Positions 1 through 6,161 of a DNA stretch of 8,018 bases are shown here, piece after piece. Position numbers and translations under genes: made by a program. The stretch's first letter is position 1; each line of letters opens with the position of its first letter. The notes beneath the pieces are model-generated. The model was given only the letters and a program-made list of their open reading frames with translations. It was not told where the DNA came from and did no database searches. The stretch lies in assembly GCA_937900305.1 (NCBI GenBank), contig CALCCV010000384.1:1-8018 (forward strand), in the 5' to 3' direction. Origin of the DNA: an uncultured Pseudobdellovibrionaceae bacterium. Lineage in GTDB: Bacteria; Bdellovibrionota; Bdellovibrionia; Bdellovibrionales; Bdellovibrionaceae.

Positions 1-39
1 GTCAACCTCTTCCATATCGTCAACTCGCACCCCGCTCAT
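1..39 (-). CDS. Start of a further downstream gene (partial, product unknown)
   Basis: An ATG at 39-37 overlaps the TGA stop of the VOC gene (36-38) in an ATGA arrangement. The frame stays open to the window edge, giving 13 codons that begin MSGVRVDDMEEVD. The same ATGA coupling occurs at other junctions in this operon, which is the main reason to accept it. Its upstream region has only a weak purine stretch, so translation probably depends on coupling to the VOC gene. Too little is visible to name a family. Confidence 0.4.
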   Translation of the reverse strand, partial: MSGVRVDDMEEVD

Positions 40-419
40 GGGGCTACTCGCTTACGGCTCACGGCTTCAATATTATTTCCGTCTGGATCTATGACGAAGG
101 CACCGTAGTAATCCTCATGATAATGGGGTCTTGGACCTGGCTTACCATTGTCTTTGCCTCCAGCTTTTATGGCTGCTTCATAAAATGCATCGACAAGCAA
201 TTTAGAATCCACAGCCCAAGCTAAATGAAAGGGTCCACTGACTGGCGTATCGGTCGTAAACCAGGTATCCATTTTTCCGTTACGGGCAAAACCGATCACA
301 CGGGTGCCATCGAAAGTCTCGTCAAAGCCAAGTCTATAGCCAATGGGTTCAAGAGCTTTCGAGTAAAATGCGATTGTTTTTTCAATATCCTTCACACGGA
401 TTGTAACGTGATCGATCAT
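36..419 (-). CDS. VOC family protein (glyoxalase / bleomycin-resistance / dioxygenase fold)
   Basis: This is a 127-residue single VOC-fold protein of normal length for the family, predicted to be cytoplasmic. It opens with HVTIRVKDIEKTIAFYSKAL, the first beta-alpha unit with a likely metal-ligand His4. FHLAWAV supplies His65, and GAFVIDPDGNNIEAV near the end supplies Glu118, so the usual His/His/Glu metal site appears complete. VOC proteins range from glyoxalase I and fosfomycin-modifying enzymes to antibiotic-binding proteins and ring-cleaving dioxygenases; the sequence does not choose among these. The ATG at 419 follows a GGAAGGG-type ribosome site about ten bases upstream. The gene is second to last in the visible operon, and its TGA overlaps the next ATG. 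It is intact, unlike the VOC gene just upstream of it. Confidence 0.9.
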   Translation of the reverse strand: MIDHVTIRVKDIEKTIAFYSKALEPIGYRLGFDETFDGTRVIGFARNGKMDTWFTTDTPVSGPFHLAWAVDSKLLVDAFYEAAIKAGGKDNGKPGPRPHYHEDYYGAFVIDPDGNNIEAVSRKRVAP

Positions 420-489
420 TTAATTTTTCCCTTCCGCAAGAATCTGATAACGCCTGCGAACTTCTTTTAAGAAGGCGTGACGTATGCAT
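420..489 (-). pseudogene. Possible remnant of a tiny gene between the two VOC genes
   Basis: The 91-base gap between the VOC pseudogene and the intact VOC gene is the longest gap in this half of the operon. It holds a strong ribosome site (GAGGAGAGG) six bases before ATG 489-487, which starts MHTSRLLK. A different frame in the same stretch reads FLKEVRRRYQILAEGKN and stops with TAA exactly against the next ATG. Removing one A from the AAAA run near 467-470 would join them into a 22-residue peptide. As it stands, the ATG frame runs 35 codons into the VOC gene. The gap also contains an inverted repeat (CTTCTT 461-466 with AAGAAG 469-474). No family is recognised, and this may be only a ribosome site followed by spacer. 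Confidence 0.22.
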
Positions 490-510
490 AAGCCTCTCCT
501 CTGAAAAGTT

Positions 511-906
511 TTAGTCTTCACCCATTGGAGAACAAATTTCGACTAAAAATCCATTGCAGTCTCGAACGTAGGAAACCGTTTGCCCTCAAGGCTTTGTTTT
601 TGGTTTGCCGACAGGAATGGCTCCATTTTTAACGGCCTTTTCAAAGGCACTTTCCACATCCTTCGTGACAAAACCAATCTCAAACCCAGCCGGTTTTTTG
701 TTAAGTTCCACTTTTTCATAGGAAAAACCATGAGAGGACGCCGTTTCATGCTGGACAAACCCAAGTTTGGTTTCACCCGTCGCCATTTCTCCATACTGCT
801 TGCTTTCTTCGTGAAAAAAGCCCGCCTCCAAGCCAAACGCTTGCGAGTAAAACTTCATCGTCTTTTCAACATCATCGACATAAAGAAGTGTGTAACCGAG
901 TTTCAT
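511..906 (-). pseudogene. VOC/glyoxalase-like gene interrupted by an in-frame TGA
   Basis: The ATG at 906 starts MKLGYTLLYVDDVEKTMKFY, a VOC first half, and the frame runs through GFEIGFVTKDVESAFEKAV to GKPKTKP, then meets TGA at 588-586. Reading past it in the same frame gives GQTVSYVRDCNGFLVEIC, then SPMGED and TAA at 513-511. This is the exact C-terminal beta hairpin of the family, where PWGQTV is usual, so the TGA replaces a TGG tryptophan codon. The open product is 106 residues. It lacks the last 25 positions of the 131-residue gene, including Glu123, the expected metal ligand. The start is fixed by AGGGAGGA six bases upstream and by an ATGA overlap with the stop of the preceding Cdd1-like gene. 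An open frame starting upstream at 957 is artefactual. Sequencing error at one base remains possible. Confidence 0.87.
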
Positions 907-1193
907 TTTAGTCCTCCCTTTAAGATTTGTTTTCGTTTCTTTGTAAATGCCCACCAAGGCTTGGGCTTTCCCCCGTTCATAAAATCCACTGCGGCCATGA
1001 AGACATCAGCAGAGCAAGGGTCATGGCGTGTCCCTGTTAGCTCATTCAATTTTTCATAGAGGGATAAGCCGTCTTTTCCTTTGAGTTGTGCCGGTTTTGT
1101 AATGCCAAGCAAGCTTAAGTCTCGCACAACGGCGTCCCCGACATTTGGAATATGCTTAAGCTCAGTCGCTTCGCTGGATCGTTTAGCCTTCAT
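903..1193 (-). CDS. Cdd1-type helix-hairpin-helix protein ('pathogenicity locus' family)
   Basis: This 96-residue protein carries a helix-hairpin-helix-like segment, IPNVGDAVVRDLSLLGI, at residues 15-31. It then has the family signature DPCSADVFMAAVDFMNGG followed by KPKPWW near residues 58-81 and a basic C-terminus. This pattern matches the Cdd1 family, small proteins of uncertain role. The HhH part suggests contact with nucleic acid, but no activity is established here. ATG 1193 is chosen because AGAGGA lies just upstream and because the conserved part begins within 15 residues. The start lies inside the 3' end of the triple-fusion gene (11-base overlap), and the stop overlaps the next ATG by four bases, so it is translationally coupled on both sides. 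Confidence 0.85.
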   Translation of the reverse strand: MKAKRSSEATELKHIPNVGDAVVRDLSLLGITKPAQLKGKDGLSLYEKLNELTGTRHDPCSADVFMAAVDFMNGGKPKPWWAFTKKRKQILKGGLK

Positions 1194-2604
1194 CGCTTTT
1201 TCCTCTGAATTCGTATTCCCTCTCGACTTTGCAAATCCGAGTCTTAAAGGACTGGTACCATTTGGACTTGCCAAGTTTTTGAGCGATCAAATGTTCGCTA
1301 TGAGATTTCCATCTTAAAATGCTGTCTTCAGTCTTCCAATAAGAGATAGTGATTCCAGATCCATCGGTCCCTCGGGAGCTTTCCACTCCGAGAAAGCCTT
1401 CCTGATTCTTGGCCAGTTCCAACATTCTATTGGCCATGCGTTCGTACTCGTGGGCTTCTGCTGAATTTCTTTGAGAAGAGAAAATCACAGCATAGTATTC
1501 TTTTTTAAATGCGGGAGCTGAGGGTTGAACTAATTCAAAAACAAACTCGTCACTCTTGGTGCCCTTAAACTCATCGGCATCTTGAATAAAATCAACTTGC
1601 TTGAAGCCAAGGCGTTTCATGAGACAAATCGAAGGCTCATTGCGGGTATCCACCCAAGCCTTAATGCTTTGAACGTTCATCTTTGCGTGAAGAAATTGAA
1701 TGATATGTTCCAACCCCTCAGACGCATAACCTTGCCTTTGGTGTGGCTTTGCAATTGTGTAGGCAACGGAGAAACCATTCTTCTCATCAAACCCCGCCTG
1801 AAATTGACCGACACACTCCCCATTTGAGCGATGACGGGCCACCCAGTTGAGCCAAACTTCTGATCCATCTGGGGACATTCTCCGACTCCAGATTTTGTAG
1901 CGATTTTTCAACTCATCCAAGGTGGGTGGGTTCTGCGGAATAAAGAAGTAAAGTGAATCGTCCTGAAGAATTGGAAACATGAGTTCGGCGTGAGATTCAA
2001 GTGTAGGCTCTAGTATGAGCCTTGTCGTTTCAAGGCGAAGATGCGTATCATCCGAGATCACCGAAGCAAATCGTTTGGCGGCTTTTACGAAAAGACCCAT
2101 TTCTAAGTCATCTGCATAGGTTCCATTGGAAAAACGCATCCGATTTCTAATGCGTCCCTCGACTTCAAATCCAAGTTTTTCATAGAGGCTTATGGCGCGT
2201 GGATTAATGGTTCTAACGTTGAGTTCAATTTTTTCAATATCTGGAACTGTTTTCGCCCATTGAATAAGATGGGTCAGCATTGCTTCCCCAATACCTTGAC
2301 CTTGAAATCCTGGATGAACGGCAATCGTTAAACGAACAACGTGCTTGATAGCCTCAAGACCCATTGGATCCAGAAGCGCGTGGCCAGAGACTCGGCCATT
2401 GAATTCAGATACAATATATTTTCCATTACTGATTTTAGAAAGATGTTCGATCTTGTTTCTAAAAGCTTCATCTTTAAGTTCATGGGGCCGTGAAGCGAGA
2501 AGCCCTGGAGTTTCGGCGATCAACCTTTCTGCTCCCGCCAAAAGGGGAGCGTCCTCAACTTTGGCGTCTCTGATGGTGATGTGATTCGAAGAAGTATTGC
2601 TCAT
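1183..2604 (-). CDS. GNAT-GNAT-ABM triple-domain fusion protein
   Basis: This 473-residue protein has three enzyme-type domains in one frame. Residues 8-174 are a GNAT N-acetyltransferase with VHPGFQGQGIGEAML (acetyl-CoA loop 101-106) and NPRAISLYEKLGF. Residues 189-358 are a second, RimJ/RimL-like GNAT with LRLETTRLILEP, PHQRQGYASEG (289-295) and NEPSICLMKRLGF. Residues 369-466 are an ABM (antibiotic biosynthesis monooxygenase) ferredoxin-like domain with YYAVIFSSQRN, GFLGVESSRG, SYWKTEDSILRWKSHSEHL and KWYQSF. Short linkers of about 15 residues join them, with no stop or frame change. These domains usually occur as separate proteins. ATG 2604 is preferred over the open extension to 2673 because the first GNAT begins directly after it and GAAGAGA precedes it. 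It starts 8 bases after the DUF5946 stop. Substrates are unknown; small-molecule acetylation and oxidation or binding is an inference from fold. Confidence 0.9.
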   Translation of the reverse strand: MSNTSSNHITIRDAKVEDAPLLAGAERLIAETPGLLASRPHELKDEAFRNKIEHLSKISNGKYIVSEFNGRVSGHALLDPMGLEAIKHVVRLTIAVHPGFQGQGIGEAMLTHLIQWAKTVPDIEKIELNVRTINPRAISLYEKLGFEVEGRIRNRMRFSNGTYADDLEMGLFVKAAKRFASVISDDTHLRLETTRLILEPTLESHAELMFPILQDDSLYFFIPQNPPTLDELKNRYKIWSRRMSPDGSEVWLNWVARHRSNGECVGQFQAGFDEKNGFSVAYTIAKPHQRQGYASEGLEHIIQFLHAKMNVQSIKAWVDTRNEPSICLMKRLGFKQVDFIQDADEFKGTKSDEFVFELVQPSAPAFKKEYYAVIFSSQRNSAEAHEYERMANRMLELAKNQEGFLGVESSRGTDGSGITISYWKTEDSILRWKSHSEHLIAQKLGKSKWYQSFKTRICKVEREYEFRGKSDEG

Positions 2605-2612
2605 GTTTCTCT

Positions 2613-3110
2613 TCACAACACTTCCTTTGCAAGCTCGGAGATTTGTGGATGATATTTGGCCCAGGCTTTCCACGCTGATATTGCCCAGTCATTTACAAGC
2701 CTCACGTGTTCATCTGGCTGTGATGCCAGTAGGACATCAGTTACTTTGACCTCTCCTAGAAAAGGAGGAGGTTCCAACCACAAAAAAGAGCCTTTTCGCT
2801 TCTCGATAATTTTACTAAGAGCCTGAGTCGCGAATTTAAAATCACAACCTCGCTCAAAAACTAGGTGCAGTGCTAACAGATGAACGTTAACCGATTGAAT
2901 CGCCCTTGGGTCCTGACTTCCAGGATGCTGAACAGCATAGGCATCTACGGTGAGTCGATGAACTTTCATATACTGTTGTTCGCCATATTCTTTAGCTAGA
3001 ACTTCTCCATAGATTTTCCAGCAGCCAGGTGATGCACCAAAATATTCATGGATTGGACCATCGATATCAGGAACTAATGCTTGGCACTGAGGACACGCCA
3101 CCACGCTCAT
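2613..3110 (-). CDS. DUF5946 family protein
   Basis: This 165-residue soluble protein begins with a Cys-x-x-Cys pair (C6, C9) followed by GPIHEYFGASPGCWKIYGEVL, then HRLTVDAYAVQHPG (51-64), IQSVNVHLLAL and WLEPP. This is the conserved layout of DUF5946 proteins. The function is not known. The cysteines and the conserved histidines (H51, H62, H77) suggest a metal site, which is inference. ATG 3110 has GGGAGA directly upstream and overlaps the stop of a 28-codon small ORF. The gene lies 8 bases before the triple-fusion start. Members of this family occur in varied bacteria, often near other small accessory enzymes, so context gives no clear role beyond co-expression. Confidence 0.85.
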   Translation of the reverse strand: MSVVACPQCQALVPDIDGPIHEYFGASPGCWKIYGEVLAKEYGEQQYMKVHRLTVDAYAVQHPGSQDPRAIQSVNVHLLALHLVFERGCDFKFATQALSKIIEKRKGSFLWLEPPPFLGEVKVTDVLLASQPDEHVRLVNDWAISAWKAWAKYHPQISELAKEVL

Positions 3111-3193
3111 TTCTCCCGTGCCCGTGGAAGCTTGAGTTTTTTACGTTCAAGTTTTAAGGTTAGTCTCGAATCCCTTAGAACAACACCATTCAT
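3107..3193 (-). CDS. 28-residue basic small ORF fitted between DUF5808 and DUF5946 genes
   Basis: An ATG at 3193-3191 overlaps the TGA of the DUF5808 gene. Its own TGA at 3109-3107 overlaps the ATG of the DUF5946 gene, so a 28-codon frame fills what would otherwise be an 80-base gap, with ATGA junctions at both ends. AAGGGG lies six bases before its ATG. The peptide starts MNGVVLRDSRLTLKLERKK and ends with KLPRAREK. It is strongly basic, has no signal peptide or membrane segment, and matches no family I recognise. It may be a real small protein, or a leader that keeps ribosomes moving through the gap and couples the two neighbours. The perfect fit is the only evidence. Confidence 0.45.
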   Translation of the reverse strand: MNGVVLRDSRLTLKLERKKLKLPRAREK

Positions 3194-3411
3194 TTGTGCC
3201 CCTTATCTTTCTCGACAGATTTTTTGATGACTCCCACTTGTTTGAGTAGCGCATGAAAATTCAAGGTCCAGCCAATGCCAAAATACTTGGGCGGAAAAAT
3301 ACGATCATCGGTCGGGTCCCACAGTCCTTTAAACATATTTTTTCGGTCCCAACGCATAGGCATGCCGAGAAACTCCTTAACCTCTTTATCTTCATCTTTC
3401 ATATCACTCAT
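3190..3411 (-). CDS. DUF5808 family small protein
   Basis: This 73-residue protein has the DUF5808 signature: a tryptophan-rich segment WDPTDDRIFPPKYFGIGWTLNF cut here as WDPTDDRIFPPKYFG (31-45) and IGWTLNF (46-52). A charged, lysine-rich tail follows. The function is unknown. In other proteins this segment often sits as a short cytoplasmic module beside membrane regions; no membrane helix is present here. ATG 3411 is supported by GTGGAG eight bases upstream and overlaps the 3' end of the GFA gene by eight bases, so translation is probably coupled. Its stop overlaps the start of the 28-codon ORF. Confidence 0.78.
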   Translation of the reverse strand: MSDMKDEDKEVKEFLGMPMRWDRKNMFKGLWDPTDDRIFPPKYFGIGWTLNFHALLKQVGVIKKSVEKDKGHK

Positions 3412-3832
3412 TTATCGGCTCCACTCCGGTCTTTCCCCCGTACCTTGGCAGTTCGTCATGAATATCAATCCACTTTGCCTTGTCACTGAAGAACACATGT
3501 GACTTAGGTTGATCGACAAAGTCCGATGTCACTGTTGCAACTGTAAAGTGGACTTCATCAGGCCACCGTGTGGATCGGAAAAATAAATGGCTTCCACAAG
3601 TTTTGCAAAATTGTCGTTCGGCTTCGGCTGTTGTCTTAAACGAAGATATGTTATCGGCGCCAGCAAGTAGCTTAAACTGATTTTCTTTAGTACCGGCCCA
3701 AGTGACAAAGGCGGCACCGCTGATCCTGCGGCAAATTGAACAATGATCGTGTGCTATAAATTTCAGTGGCCGTTCAACCTCGTATTTGATAGCTCCACAA
3801 AAACACTGGCCAATTAAATTCTTCAACTCCAT
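3404..3832 (-). CDS. GFA family protein (glutathione-dependent formaldehyde-activating enzyme fold)
   Basis: This 142-residue zinc protein has the three cysteine pairs of the GFA/CENP-V family: C10 and C12 in GQCFCGAIKYEV, C31 and C34 in DHCSICRRISGAAF, and C76 and C79 in RQFCKTCGSHLFF. The family is named for an enzyme (Gfa) reported to speed formation of S-hydroxymethylglutathione from formaldehyde and glutathione. Most members have untested substrates, so the reaction should not be assumed here. ATG 3832 is chosen because the conserved region begins eight residues later and because the ATG shares one base with the epimerase TGA (TGATG). The ribosome site is weak, so coupling to the epimerase likely matters. 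The 3' end overlaps the DUF5808 start. Confidence 0.9.
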   Translation of the reverse strand: MELKNLIGQCFCGAIKYEVERPLKFIAHDHCSICRRISGAAFVTWAGTKENQFKLLAGADNISSFKTTAEAERQFCKTCGSHLFFRSTRWPDEVHFTVATVTSDFVDQPKSHVFFSDKAKWIDIHDELPRYGGKTGVEPINE

Positions 3833-4737
3833 CAGAACACCCCGCTCGTTTCGAGCGATGATTGAGAACATTCATTTTGAATTTCAAATATGAGTTGTCT
3901 TATCCACTCCTGACCCTCATATCCAGCAAAGCCAATTCTATTCAGCTGAGTTGTGTCCATGTATCTGTCGTGTTCAACTCCATAGGGAGAGTGATTTTCC
4001 TGCTCGCCAGACGCTGCGAGAACTGCTTTTTTGCCACATGCTGTCTCCATTATTTCGACGAGGTCTCGAATCTTAAGCGGACCAGACGACGAACAATTAA
4101 TCGGACCCTGATGGTTCGACATCCCGATTTTAGCCATAGCTAATCCAGCCTGGTCTGACTTAATAAAATCCAGTCGAGCATCAACATTCGGAAAATAAAT
4201 TGGAACCTGGTTCATTATTCGGTCGAGATGCCACTTCAATCGAGCGGTGTAGTCATCAACGCCAATAACCAACGACATTCGCACTAGAGCCAGAGGCACT
4301 GATGAGTGTGTTGTATAAATGGTTTCAACTTGTCGCTTTGCAGACTTATAATCAATATTCGGGTCAGCAGCTTGTACGAATTGATAAGATGCTGGCGCAA
4401 AATCGGATTCTTTAAGGCAAGTTTCACCGTCGTAAATGGACTCCGAAGACGTCACAACAAAACGCTTGGTTTTCTCTGAAAGAATCTCGCAAGCAACTTG
4501 AGCTTGATCTGCGGTATAGCAAACTTGGTCAAATATGAGATCCCACGAGTAACCTTTGGTTCCCTGTTCAAGTGCACTACGATCTCTCCGATCTATCTTC
4601 AGTCGCGAAACTCGATTTCCAAAGCCATCGTCCAAATTGCCTCTATTCAGGAGGGTGACGTCACACTTTTTTTCCAGTAGGAGCTTAACTAAGTGTTTTC
4701 CGAAGAACCGATTACCTCCGATAACAAGTACATTCAT
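3832..4737 (-). CDS. NAD-dependent epimerase/dehydratase-like SDR
   Basis: This 301-residue extended short-chain dehydrogenase/reductase binds NAD(P) through an N-terminal Rossmann fold, seen as VLVIGGNRFFGKHLVKLLL (GGxxFxG at 7-13). The catalytic Ser region is VVTSSESIYDG (95-104) and the YxxxK pair is Y130/K134 in DYKSAKRQVE. A substrate-binding C-terminal half follows, with DFIKSDQAGLAM and GPINCSSSGPLKIRDLVEIM. Relatives act on nucleotide sugars or similar substrates, but the exact reaction cannot be assigned. ATG 4737 is preceded by TAGGAG about nine bases upstream and lies 30 bases after the GNAT stop, the widest spacing between two intact neighbours in the operon. Its TGA shares a base with the GFA start. 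It is intact and of usual length. Confidence 0.9.
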   Translation of the reverse strand: MNVLVIGGNRFFGKHLVKLLLEKKCDVTLLNRGNLDDGFGNRVSRLKIDRRDRSALEQGTKGYSWDLIFDQVCYTADQAQVACEILSEKTKRFVVTSSESIYDGETCLKESDFAPASYQFVQAADPNIDYKSAKRQVETIYTTHSSVPLALVRMSLVIGVDDYTARLKWHLDRIMNQVPIYFPNVDARLDFIKSDQAGLAMAKIGMSNHQGPINCSSSGPLKIRDLVEIMETACGKKAVLAASGEQENHSPYGVEHDRYMDTTQLNRIGFAGYEGQEWIRQLIFEIQNECSQSSLETSGVF

Positions 4738-4767
4738 GCTCTCACGCTCCTACCTTTTTCATTTTAT

Positions 4768-5361
4768 TTAGCCTTGGTTTAGTCGCCATTCCAGTCGACT
4801 CCTTACGGAAGGCCACTCATCATCAATGATTGAAAAAATATTTCGATCACCTTTGTCGTTCTCGGATAAAAATCGCCATTTTCGGAGTGTACCCTCAAGA
4901 TGTGCGCCTAATCTTTTCATCGCCGCATTGGAGCGTTCGTTTCGTGGATCAACCGAAAACTCGACCCTTTTTACCTTTAATGACTCGAAAGCAAATTTGA
5001 GCATGAGATACTTTTGCTCGGTATTCACAAAGGTACGCATCCATCGATCTGCAACCCAGGTGAATCCAATTTCGATTTTTGTGAGATTTGTACTGGGATT
5101 CCAAAATGTGCTCATGGAAGTAATTTGGCCGCTGAGTTTCTCTCGAGCAACGAGCGTGAGCCCTTCGCCCTTATTTTGGCGTGCGAAAAAACCTTCCAGA
5201 TAGGAATTGAAGGTGTTCTTGTCTGTAATTCCGCGCTCCGCTACCATCCATGTTGTCTGGCTCATAAGCGTTTCGAAAAGTTCATCACTGTCTAATGGAG
5301 ACAATGGCTTCATCTCAATATGTGGACCCTCTAAGATCTGAAATCCTTGAAAAACACTCAT
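4768..5361 (-). CDS. GNAT family N-acetyltransferase (RimJ/RimL type)
   Basis: This 197-residue cytoplasmic acetyltransferase has the RimJ/RimL-like pattern EIGFTWVADRWMRTFVN (97-113), TEQKYLMLKFAFESL, VKRVEFSVDPRNERSNAAMK and RLGAHLEGTLRKWRF. The acetyl-CoA loop is the WMRTFVNTE stretch, which replaces the classic RxxGxG in this subfamily. RimJ/RimL relatives acetylate protein N-termini, amino acids or antibiotics; no substrate is evident. ATG 5361 is taken as the start because it is two bases after the stop of the upstream lipoprotein reading frame and leads directly into the N-terminal strand. An open extension to 5418 lies inside that other gene. The tight spacing suggests translation coupled to the upstream frame, which a frameshift in that gene would weaken. 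Confidence 0.9.
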   Translation of the reverse strand: MSVFQGFQILEGPHIEMKPLSPLDSDELFETLMSQTTWMVAERGITDKNTFNSYLEGFFARQNKGEGLTLVAREKLSGQITSMSTFWNPSTNLTKIEIGFTWVADRWMRTFVNTEQKYLMLKFAFESLKVKRVEFSVDPRNERSNAAMKRLGAHLEGTLRKWRFLSENDKGDRNIFSIIDDEWPSVRSRLEWRLNQG

Positions 5362-5363
5362 AG

Positions 5364-6076
5364 TCACCAAAACCCAGGTATTGAACCAGAAGGCGTAGGT
5401 TGAAGAACTTCGTCGCACTCACGTGCTGGAGGGCACTTACCTGCATTCAAACTATCCACCCATTTAAGAGATTCCGCCAAACTCCTATTGGTGTATTTCA
5501 CTCTGTCACTATCCGGAAAACTTTTCTCCACAGGCTGAAGACAAAAACAGTTTTCGTTTGGCCCATGATGAGCTTGGCTCGCGAACAGTTGTTTTCGTCC
5601 GGTGCTCACCAAGTAACGATCGAGCCCTAAGGCAAGAAGGTTATTTTGTTTTGAGTCTCCCAATTCTACAGCTCTCTTTGACCAGATAAATGTTTGGTAG
5701 AAATGATCAGGAGTATCTCCATGCTGGTAGACAAGAGCTGCCGCCGAAAAATCGGCAGCAGACTTAAAGCAGCCTTCCCCAAAAATTTCACCGACTCTTT
5801 TTCTTCGTTCAAGATCACGCGCCGCACTTCCATAGCTTGAGTGGGCGTCCAGTGCTGGAAATCTTCACGATCCTTCTGGTCGGCGGCCACGATTTTTTGA
5901 AGTTCGACTGAGCGTTCCTTCTGCCTCGTTTCGTCCTGAGAGCACGTTTTGAATGAATCAGACCGTAATGAATGGGCGGATATTGCACGATTCGGACTCG
6001 CGCATCCAATCACTACCAATAAGCTGAGATAAAGCGCTGCCTGCGACAAGCTGGCCCCCATTTTTGATTTTCTCAA
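5364..6076 (-). pseudogene. Frameshifted lipoprotein gene, DUF6624-like
   Basis: The 5' part encodes a signal peptide with a lipobox, LLVVIGCASPN (lipidated Cys about residue 25 from TTG 6076, or 20 from ATG 6061). It continues through KIVAADQKDREDFQHWTPTQ and AMEV. There the frame becomes unlike any family, while the frame two bases over reads RDLERRKRVGEIFGEGCFKS, AALVYQHGDTPDHFY, QTFIWSKRAVELGD, LALGLDRYLVSTGRKQ and, after PVEKSFPDSDRV, ends at TGA 5364. This order (AALVxQHG, KAVELG, LDRYLxxxG) matches DUF6624-like proteins. One missing base near 5823-5830, in a GTGCGGCGCG context, would restore about 237 residues. TTG 6076 gives the positive n-region RKSK expected of a signal peptide, but ATG 6061 has a slightly better upstream purine stretch. 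If the lesion is real, no full lipoprotein is made; a sequencing error is the alternative. Confidence 0.75.
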
Positions 6077-6161
6077 ATGGGTGAAAGTTAGCAGATTAAG
6101 TGTATTTTTTCCATGATTTTCAGGGCTATAATAAGGTGTTGCGCATTGCGCGTGTTGCTGC
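6077..6161 (-). other. Intergenic segment ahead of the operon's first gene
   Basis: These 85 bases separate the lipoprotein gene from the decayed sensor/receiver gene, so a promoter for the downstream minus-strand operon would be expected here. The minus strand offers only weak -10-like sequences (for example TATTAT near 6127-6132) and no convincing TTGACA-like partner. A near-perfect palindrome, GCGCATTGCGC, lies at about 6141-6151 and could be an operator or chance. The plus strand carries TATAAT at 6127-6132, also without a good -35. No terminator is seen. Confidence 0.25.

Noticed and set aside
586..588. Reading the internal TGA as Trp through an altered genetic code, or as selenocysteine
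   Set aside because: Most other genes here (VOC at 36, Cdd1, DUF5946, DUF5808, GFA, SDR) end at TGA, so it is a normal stop. The family has Trp, not Cys or Sec, at this position, and I see no SECIS-like argument.
907..957. Longer start for the broken VOC gene
   Set aside because: It lies inside the Cdd1 gene in another frame, and the VOC fold starts at ATG 906, which has a strong AGGGAGGA site.
580..1059. Plus-strand open frame of 159 codons
   Set aside because: It is antisense to the VOC pseudogene and Cdd1 gene, with low-complexity Phe/Arg/Lys composition and no recognisable motif.
2605..2673. Longer start for the triple-fusion gene
   Set aside because: The added 23 codons overlap the DUF5946 gene in another frame, look unlike protein-family sequence and use a non-ATG start. 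ATG 2604 has a ribosome site and leads straight into the first GNAT domain.
36..5361. Chromosomal integron cassette array, because the genes are small, same-strand and of typical cassette families
   Set aside because: Genes overlap or are separated by a few bases, leaving no room for attC sites. The two longer gaps (420-510 and 3111-3189) show no paired RYYYAAC/GTTRRRY ends, and no integrase is present.
5364..5663. Separate gene starting at TTG 5663
   Set aside because: Family-like sequence continues without a break far upstream of that codon (KRAVELGD and earlier), so it is the 3' part of the frameshifted lipoprotein gene.
6127..6132. Plus-strand promoter TATAAT
   Set aside because: No -35 at suitable spacing, no extended -10, and no plus-strand gene follows for more than a kilobase.
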